DNA from: Chitinophagaceae bacterium
GTDB taxonomy: Bacteria; Bacteroidota; Bacteroidia; Chitinophagales; Chitinophagaceae
Assembly (NCBI GenBank): GCA_003168265.1
Contig: PMSV01000006.1
Coordinates: forward strand, 1 to 64,000
Reading direction: 5' to 3'
Length of the DNA: 64,000 nucleotides
Every line of letters starts with the position of its first letter. Positions within the stretch are counted from its first letter, which is position 1. Shown piece after piece: positions 57,775-64,000 of this stretch. The position numbers and the translations under genes are program-made. Below the pieces are notes generated by a model that ran no database searches, was not told the DNA's origin, and worked only from the letters and a program-made list of their open reading frames with translations.

Positions 57775-59058
57775 ATGAGGAGGGATTTAAAAAATAAGAT
57801 TTTGATTGTAGGGGGAGGGGCTTGCGGCCTGATGGCAGCCATGGAACTGTTGGCTAAAGGTTATGAAGTTACCCTATTGGAAAGCAGGAACCGTCTTGGG
57901 GGAAGAATATGGAGCCTGGATGCCAAATCCGCCAGGTTTAAAATTGAAGCAGGCGCAGAATTCATCCATGGTGACCTTCCTCTGACTTTGTCCTTATTGA
58001 AAAATCTGGGAATTGATATTAAAAAGACAGGCGGGAAAATGGTCGTCATTCCCCAAAAGGGGGAAGAAAAATCACGTGATGGAATTAATTGGGAACTCCT
58101 TTTCAAGAAAATGGGGAAACTAAAAAAAGACATGCCCCTATCAACCTTTCTTTCTACTTATTTTCCGGATGAATCCAATAAGCAACTGCGAAATTATGCC
58201 ATTGGTTTTGCCGGTGGATATGACCTTGCTGATCCCAAGAAAGCGAGTACACTGGCCTTATGGGAGGAATGGAATTCACCGGAAGGGGATCAGTTTCGGA
58301 TCGAAGGCGGTTATGCTTCTCTGATTGCTGCTATGGAAGCGCATTGCCTTCGAGAAGGGTGTTCTATTCACTTGTCGGAAGCTGTTACGAATATAAGATG
58401 GAAAAAAGGGGAAGTGAAGGCAAGGACGGCCGGAGAAAGAATCCTGGAAGCAGGCAAATTGATCACGACCCTGCCTGTGGGACTTTGGCATAGGGATCCA
58501 GTTCCTGTAAGGTTCAGTCCAGGAATTCCGGAAAAAGTCCGGGCCTACAGGCAAATCGGTTATGGACCTGTAATCAAGATCATTCTGATTTTCAAAAGAA
58601 ATTTCTGGAAGGAGAAATACGGAAATGCAGGATTTTTCCTGACAGGTCAGGCAATTCCTACCTGGTGGACCCAATTTCCGATTGCTCTTCCGATGCTGAC
58701 CGGCTGGCTGGGAGGCCCTGCTGCAAAAAAAATAAATGATTTGAGTCAAAAAGAAATTCTGAATATCGCCCTTGCATCCTTGTCCACAGCCTTTGAACTT
58801 GACCAAAAGAAACTTAATATTTTATTAGCAGAATCCTTTATTTATGACTGGCAGCAAGATGAATTTTCTGCAGGAGGATATTCTTATTCAATGGTTGGAA
58901 GTCAAAAAGCGAAAACAGAATTGGGAAGACCTGTGGAGAGAACTCTTTATTTCGCCGGAGAAGCGCTCTATGCAGGTACCTTACAGGGTACCGTAGAAGC
59001 AGCACTTGAAAGTGGCCGGGAAGTGGCCCGAAAGATCCCTGGAACTTCACACAACTGA
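57775..59058 (+). CDS. FAD-dependent amine oxidase family protein
   Basis: KILIVGGGACGLMAAMELLAKGYEVTLLESRNRLGGRIW; C-terminal LYFAGEALYAGTLQGTVEAALESG. ATG at 57775. Confidence 0.9.
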   Translation: MRRDLKNKILIVGGGACGLMAAMELLAKGYEVTLLESRNRLGGRIWSLDAKSARFKIEAGAEFIHGDLPLTLSLLKNLGIDIKKTGGKMVVIPQKGEEKSRDGINWELLFKKMGKLKKDMPLSTFLSTYFPDESNKQLRNYAIGFAGGYDLADPKKASTLALWEEWNSPEGDQFRIEGGYASLIAAMEAHCLREGCSIHLSEAVTNIRWKKGEVKARTAGERILEAGKLITTLPVGLWHRDPVPVRFSPGIPEKVRAYRQIGYGPVIKIILIFKRNFWKEKYGNAGFFLTGQAIPTWWTQFPIALPMLTGWLGGPAAKKINDLSQKEILNIALASLSTAFELDQKKLNILLAESFIYDWQQDEFSAGGYSYSMVGSQKAKTELGRPVERTLYFAGEALYAGTLQGTVEAALESGREVARKIPGTSHN

Positions 59059-59073
59059 TTTATCAGATACCCG

Positions 59074-60276
59074 TTACTGTGGAAAATAAATATCGAAACT
59101 GGAGCCTTTGCCGGATTCGGAACTGACTTCAATCCACCCTTGATGGTTCTCTGCTATTTTTTTTACAATGGCAAGGCCGACGCCGGTACCTTCATATTCA
59201 TCCTTACCATGCAAGCGTTGGAAAACCTCAAATATCCGGTCTTTATAAATTTCCTCAAATCCGATCCCGTTATCCCTGATGCTTAAATGACAAAAAACCT
59301 TTTCAGGGTCAATGTCTTTTCTGTTGATATTATTCCCGTTCAGGCGTTCTGCCAGGATCCTGATCCTTGGAGGCTTGTCCTTTTGCTGAAATTTGAGTGA
59401 ATTGCTGATTAGGTTCATGAGAAGTTGCCTGAACTGGAAGGGAATGACTCTTGCCTCACATCGTATATCCGTTTCAATGACCGCTTTTTTCTGTTCGAGA
59501 GTATCTTTTAATTCTTTCTGCGCTTCATAAACCATTTCCGAAATCGAGGAATTGATAAAATTGCCTAGTTTTGTTCCGGCCCTGGAATAAGAAAGCAGAT
59601 CTTCAATCAGCATTTGCATGCGACCTGCGGCCGATTGCATGCGCCTGAAATAGTCTTTTCCTGTATCCGAGAGTGTATTTACTTCCCGTTCGAGGATCAG
59701 GGATGCAAAGGTCTGTATCTTGCGAAGCGGCTCCTGCAAATCATGGCTTGATACATAGGCAAAGGACTCAAGTTCTGAGTTCATTTTTTGAAGCTCCGTA
59801 TTTTTCTCTTCAAGTTGGCGGGCATTTAGCAATAGTTGATCTTCTTGCTGCTTTTTTTCTGTCAAATCCCTGGTGACCTTGGAAAAACCAATGACCCGCA
59901 TTTGCTGATCATGAATGGCTGTCAACACAACAGAGCCCCAAAACAAAGACCCGTCCTTCCTCTTTCTCCAACCTTCATGTGTTGCCTTTCCATTTTGAGC
60001 TGCCTGTGATAGTAATTTATCAGGTAAGCCTTCCTGCCTGTCATGGCTGGTATAAAAGATTGAAAACTTTTGCCCGATGATTTCTTCGGCCCGGTATCCT
60101 TTGATTTTCTCGGCGCCTTTATTCCAGTTTTCAACAATTCCTTCACGGTTAAGTGCGAAAATAGCGTAGTCTTCTATTTCGCTTATCATAAGTTCATGAA
60201 GATTATATCGATTATTCAGGGAATGAATAGCATTTTCTAACTCATGGATCTTCTGCAAGTAAGGATTTTCATTCAT
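59074..60276 (-). CDS. PAS domain sensor histidine kinase
   Basis: PAS/PAC (EGIVENWNKGAEKIKGYRAEEIIGQKFSIFY), H-box VSSHDLQEPLRKI, N/G boxes. Confidence 0.92.
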   Translation of the reverse strand: MNENPYLQKIHELENAIHSLNNRYNLHELMISEIEDYAIFALNREGIVENWNKGAEKIKGYRAEEIIGQKFSIFYTSHDRQEGLPDKLLSQAAQNGKATHEGWRKRKDGSLFWGSVVLTAIHDQQMRVIGFSKVTRDLTEKKQQEDQLLLNARQLEEKNTELQKMNSELESFAYVSSHDLQEPLRKIQTFASLILEREVNTLSDTGKDYFRRMQSAAGRMQMLIEDLLSYSRAGTKLGNFINSSISEMVYEAQKELKDTLEQKKAVIETDIRCEARVIPFQFRQLLMNLISNSLKFQQKDKPPRIRILAERLNGNNINRKDIDPEKVFCHLSIRDNGIGFEEIYKDRIFEVFQRLHGKDEYEGTGVGLAIVKKIAENHQGWIEVSSESGKGSSFDIYFPQ

Positions 60277-60565
60277 GCCTGACTAGATTTTGTAACTTCA
60301 TTTTTTTTATTTGCTGCTGCTTATTTTTCAAACTGGATTCCGGATTACCCTTGGTCAGAATAAATATCTCATTTTCCTGGATCACAAATCATCGGTGCCG
60401 ACCTGTGAGGTTAAATGCAAAACCATGGGATTTAAGAATTTGATGAGTTTTCATATCCAATGGTTCTTGGATTTTTACCGGTCGGAAAGATTGGAAACCG
60501 GTTTGGGATAGCGCAATACAGTTTTTTTTCTCCTGGTATGATCCCTGGATAGGATTCTAAGTCCA

Positions 60566-60766
60566 TTGAAAAACATGTATTTATATATTGCAATGTTTAT
60601 GCCACTTCAGATAAAGAAATATCATATAATCAAATCCAAAATAGTTTCCACCGATAAAAGAAGAAGACTGATTAAAGATAAAAAAGAAGGCCGGATAAAA
60701 ATCCAGCCCGAACCGATTCAATATCCTTTTGATATCAATATTAAGACAGTATCTGTGCCAAATTAA
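60566..60766 (+). CDS. Uncertain small basic ORF
   Basis: 66-aa ORF ending in IKIQPEPIQYPFDINIKTVSVPN; no recognised family. Confidence 0.25.
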   Translation: MKNMYLYIAMFMPLQIKKYHIIKSKIVSTDKRRRLIKDKKEGRIKIQPEPIQYPFDINIKTVSVPN

Positions 60767-60890
60767 AGCAACGGGATAACTGCTTTAAAACCAATCTCAT
60801 ATACCGGCATTAATTCATTTGATTTTGGGGAATTAATTACGCATGATCAATAATGTTGGAAAAATCTACTCAGGACAGACCTTTGGTAAT

Positions 60891-61112
60891 TTACCTGAAT
60901 ATATTATTCAGGATAGCAGCTATTTTTTGGTTGGTTTCCCGAAGATCTTTTAACTTTTTTTCGAGTTTTTCAAGGATTACACTTCGCTCCCTTGAATTAT
61001 CCGTCTTTTTTAATTCTCTCAGCAAAGCATTTAGTTTTTTGCTTTGTTCCTTATGTTCCTTACGGTATTCTTTCAGGTCATCCGCCATGCTCATGGTGAA
61101 ATGAATTTGCAC
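60891..61112 (-). CDS. Small coiled-coil-like hypothetical protein
   Basis: MADDLKEYRKEHKEQSKKLNALLRELKKTDNSRERSVILEKLEKKLKDLRE: charged heptad-like pattern. Confidence 0.5.
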   Translation of the reverse strand: MQIHFTMSMADDLKEYRKEHKEQSKKLNALLRELKKTDNSRERSVILEKLEKKLKDLRETNQKIAAILNNIFR

Positions 61113-61317
61113 TCAAGTTATCTAAATTTGGCAACTAGAATCTATTTTCGTGTTACCAAAATTTGAAATTTCGGAACAATTCAAATAAAATAAACAATAA
61201 AGGGTTTAAATCCAGATACTGGTAATTTACGTATATATCCTCATTCCATAATGACTATCTCGTAGCCGACCCTTAATGCCTTTCAGAAGTTTTGTTCATA
61301 GAAATACCTTTTAACTG

Positions 61318-61962
61318 ATGATCGGAGTTCTTTTAGCTGACCATGAGGAGACTTTTTTGGAAGGATTGGCCCTGCTTCTCAATCAGGAACCAGATATCGA
61401 AGTACTTGGTAAAGCATTAACTATTAGTAATTTATTGAGTTTGCTCCCACAGTCTAAGGCCGAAATAGTAATATTGGAATTAGATTTGCCTGGTTTGCAA
61501 GCGGATGAACTTTTGAAAAAAATAAAGGAAATCAGGCCTGGGCAGAAACTTATTTACCTCTCCTTTAGCAGAAGTATAAGACAGATTACCAAACTTCTTA
61601 AATCGGGGGCACAGGGTTTTGTGCTGAAGAGCGCTCCCCTCGAAGATTTGAAAAAAGCCATTAGTTCTGTTTCCATGGGTGGCCAATATTTCAGCCAGGC
61701 CTTGTATGTCAGGAAAGGTTTTGAGGATAAACATGTATTACCGGAATTTCTCATCGAGAAATCGACCAATGTATTATCCTGGAGGGAGAAAGAAATACTC
61801 AAATTACTTTGTGAAGAATTCAACAATTTCCAGATTGCCAAAAAACTGTATATCAGTGTTTCCACTGTTGCAACGCACCGCAAGAATATCATGGCCAAGA
61901 CCGGAGTAAAAAATACCGTAGGCTTGATTAAATTCGCGATCAAAAATTCCTTGATGGATTAA
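61318..61962 (+). CDS. LuxR/NarL family response regulator
   Basis: N-terminal receiver; C-terminal LSWREKEILKLLCEEFNNFQIAKKLYISVSTVATHRKNIMAKTGVKN. Confidence 0.93.
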   Translation: MIGVLLADHEETFLEGLALLLNQEPDIEVLGKALTISNLLSLLPQSKAEIVILELDLPGLQADELLKKIKEIRPGQKLIYLSFSRSIRQITKLLKSGAQGFVLKSAPLEDLKKAISSVSMGGQYFSQALYVRKGFEDKHVLPEFLIEKSTNVLSWREKEILKLLCEEFNNFQIAKKLYISVSTVATHRKNIMAKTGVKNTVGLIKFAIKNSLMD

Positions 61963-62005
61963 TAATGATCAAGGCCACCAGCTTTATCCGGTAGTCTTGA
62001 AATCT

Positions 62006-62509
62006 TCAATGACCGGTTTGATCTTCATCGGCGCTGGGCCCATAGCTGCCAGGAATGGGTATATCCAATAGCCGGAGAAAAACTCCAAGTTGCGCCCTGT
62101 GATGTACGGTTTGGCAAAATGCCAATCTAATCACCTCATGCCGGGGTTCCACTAAAAATATCATATTTCCGCTTCTGAACGTCCACTCAGGAAGCAGGTC
62201 TTCTTCACTGGCATTTTGCAGAGAGGATTGCCCAGCCAACAGGGATTTTTCAAAAGTCTCTATTATTTCACGTGTACTGGCCACCGGAGTGGGTTTGTAA
62301 TCCATTTTCGCAAAATCCAGTTCAGTCGTATTAAGAGCCATGGAAACCCAGGATGGCAGTTCGGCAAGATGGGTGCCGAGCTGCTTCAGGGACATGCTGC
62401 GGGGATGGGGCCTCCACTCGAGGCGGTCATCCGGAATCAGGGATAACATTTTAAGGGTGGTAACCGCTTCTCTACCCATTTCTTTCTGAAACAGTGGAAT
62501 TAAATTCAT
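62006..62509 (-). CDS. DinB family protein
   Basis: MSLKQLGTHLAELPSW ... HHRAQLGVFLRLLDIPIPGSYGPSADE. Confidence 0.9.
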   Translation of the reverse strand: MNLIPLFQKEMGREAVTTLKMLSLIPDDRLEWRPHPRSMSLKQLGTHLAELPSWVSMALNTTELDFAKMDYKPTPVASTREIIETFEKSLLAGQSSLQNASEEDLLPEWTFRSGNMIFLVEPRHEVIRLAFCQTVHHRAQLGVFLRLLDIPIPGSYGPSADEDQTGH

Positions 62510-62585
62510 GATTTTTTTGTTTTATAAGCAAAGGAAATCATGCCCACTGTCAACCCTATGGCAGTGATAAGAGAACCTGGAAAAA

Positions 62586-63275
62586 TTAATAATTGACCGG
62601 GATCTGGCTCAGGTAGCCGCCCAATTCAATATGGTTATTTTTTCTAAAAGAGGCCCCTGTCAATTTCAAGCTGAGCATATGCGGGATCTTAAAATCCCTA
62701 TATCCCTGCCGCAGATGGCACCAGGCTATAAGATGCCAGTTCAATGCATAAAAGACCAGCCCAATGGATTCCACCTGTCTTTTACTGGATTCCCCTTTAT
62801 TGTTCTGGTATTCGAGGTCCAGAACAGTCTTAGTTATGATCGCCTGCTGAATGGTGGGCAGGTGGTTGAATTGAATCTTCATGTCCCGGGGAAACTGTAC
62901 ATGCATATTCCGGTTAAGGGTATCCAACCCCTCTTTCTGCGAAGACTTAAGGACCGCTTTCACTTTACTCAGGGCAGAGGAAAAATGACTGATGGTGGAT
63001 TGATCTGCGAAGAGACTGGTAATGGCCTCAATCAAAAGAAGAGAACGGGCTTCTTCATTGGTGAATGAAATCGGAGGCAGGAAATAACCATTTACAATGA
63101 AATAGCCCTTGTTTTTTTCAAAGCTTATCGGAATCCCGAGTTCACAGAGCGCCCTCACGTCCCTATAGACCGTCCGGATGCTGATCTCAAAGCGATCGGC
63201 GATTCTTTCGGCTGGAATAAATTTCCTTGACTGTATTATGGTCAATATTCCGAATAACCTGTCAATCCGATTCAT
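62586..63275 (-). CDS. YafY-type HTH/WYL-domain transcriptional regulator
   Basis: MNRIDRLFGILTIIQSRKFIPAERIADRFEISIRTVYRDVRALCELGIPI; WYL-like VFYALNWHLIAWCHLRQGYRDFKI. Confidence 0.93.
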   Translation of the reverse strand: MNRIDRLFGILTIIQSRKFIPAERIADRFEISIRTVYRDVRALCELGIPISFEKNKGYFIVNGYFLPPISFTNEEARSLLLIEAITSLFADQSTISHFSSALSKVKAVLKSSQKEGLDTLNRNMHVQFPRDMKIQFNHLPTIQQAIITKTVLDLEYQNNKGESSKRQVESIGLVFYALNWHLIAWCHLRQGYRDFKIPHMLSLKLTGASFRKNNHIELGGYLSQIPVNY

Positions 63276-63511
63276 CTGTATTGAGTAATTATTATAGGAA
63301 GGTTCATAAAATCAGGCAATTGTCGATAACCCGCCTCTAGGGGGATACCTATGAGTACAGCTCAGCCTTTTCGGAAATGAGTCAAGTATAAAAAGAGGCG
63401 GCATCTCCTGCCTCTTTCTTTTGAATAGGTATAGTTTTTTCTTATGTCCAGATTTGATCTTTCATAATTGATTCCCCCCGTGCGACAAGATACTCTTGCT
63501 GACTTATTTTA

Positions 63512-64000
63512 TCATTTTTTCGCTGAAAATTCTGTCCAGGGATAGGCGATCATATTCTGGAGCCATTTGGCCTGCCAACTGTATTCCGGATGGGCCTTAT
63601 AGAATTTTTCACCGATAAAATCAGCTCCGCAGGGATGACCCCTTCGTGCCCAAAAAGTCATTTTTTTTGCCAGATCAGCCGTCGTTACCTTGCCTTGTAC
63701 GGCGCCAAAAGGATAATAAGGTTTAAGGTCCCATTCCGTACAGCCCTTTGAATCTTCGTCGATATGGCCGCAAACTACGCAACGGTTATTGGCATTCTTG
63801 TTTTGAAGGGCGTCGACATGGTCTTCTTCCACTTTTTCCCCGCTGGCTAGATCCAGTTTTCCTTTGAGATCAACTTCCACGAGCTGCTCCATTCTTTTCT
63901 TACGGGCATTAGGAGATGAAGTAGGGTCATTGACTTTAAAAACGGTTTCTTCTTTGATCAATTTGGGATCGCTGGGGAAATTGGAACCGATCATCGCAGT
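63512..64000 (-). CDS. C-terminal part of a larger protein cut by the window edge (possibly C45/phospholipase-B-like)
   Basis: Open frame continues to the window end; CVVCGHIDEDSKGC...WARRGHPCGADFIGEKFYKAHPEYSWQ. Family call is weak. Confidence 0.45.
   Translation of the reverse strand, partial: TAMIGSNFPSDPKLIKEETVFKVNDPTSSPNARKKRMEQLVEVDLKGKLDLASGEKVEEDHVDALQNKNANNRCVVCGHIDEDSKGCTEWDLKPYYPFGAVQGKVTTADLAKKMTFWARRGHPCGADFIGEKFYKAHPEYSWQAKWLQNMIAYPWTEFSAKK

Noticed and set aside
60311-60511. 66-aa plus ORF after the PAS kinase
   Set aside because: No motif, no clear start context; likely chance ORF in intergenic DNA.
62510-62640. Minus-frame peptide LLIFPGSLITAIGLTVGMISFAYKTKKS just upstream of DinB
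   Set aside because: Looks membrane-like, but no ATG/GTG/TTG start precedes the hydrophobic stretch and it overlaps the WYL regulator end; kept out as unsupported.
1-64000. CRISPR arrays, rRNA operons, prophage structural genes
   Set aside because: No regularly spaced repeats, rRNA-like sequence or phage morphogenesis genes seen on reading the window.

Overview
This looks like a 64 kb chromosomal window from a member of the Bacteroidota. The evidence is gene content, TAnnTTTG-type promoter motifs, and families such as DUF2723/GT117, DUF6702 and DUF6934. The left end (about 1-3530) is a mobile-island edge: a tyrosine integrase next to the 3' end of tRNA-Lys(TTT), plus a complete IS1595-like element. 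That element has imperfect terminal inverted repeats and a 10-bp direct repeat, and it interrupts the 3' end of a DUF6934-type gene; excising it in silico restores the reading frame. The rest is mostly core genome: rpsA, lon, pntB and the short PntA2 subunit, pnp, rpsO, plsY, ftsE, rsmF-like, NDH-2, VWA/AAA+ pair, DUF6702-HupE-M1 peptidase, a GH78 rhamnosidase and several sensor kinases. The best candidate for an under-described system is the minus-strand operon at 33348-39384. It encodes an M42 peptidase, two paralogous membrane sulfatase/AlkP-like proteins, a kinase-like/SAM-methyltransferase fusion, and two paralogous microproteins with a [LYIDPGSGS...QMIIAGVLAGLFYFKNLW] signature. The microproteins are absent from the supplied ORF track because they are under 60 aa. 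Family calls come from reading the sequence and motifs; no database search was run.
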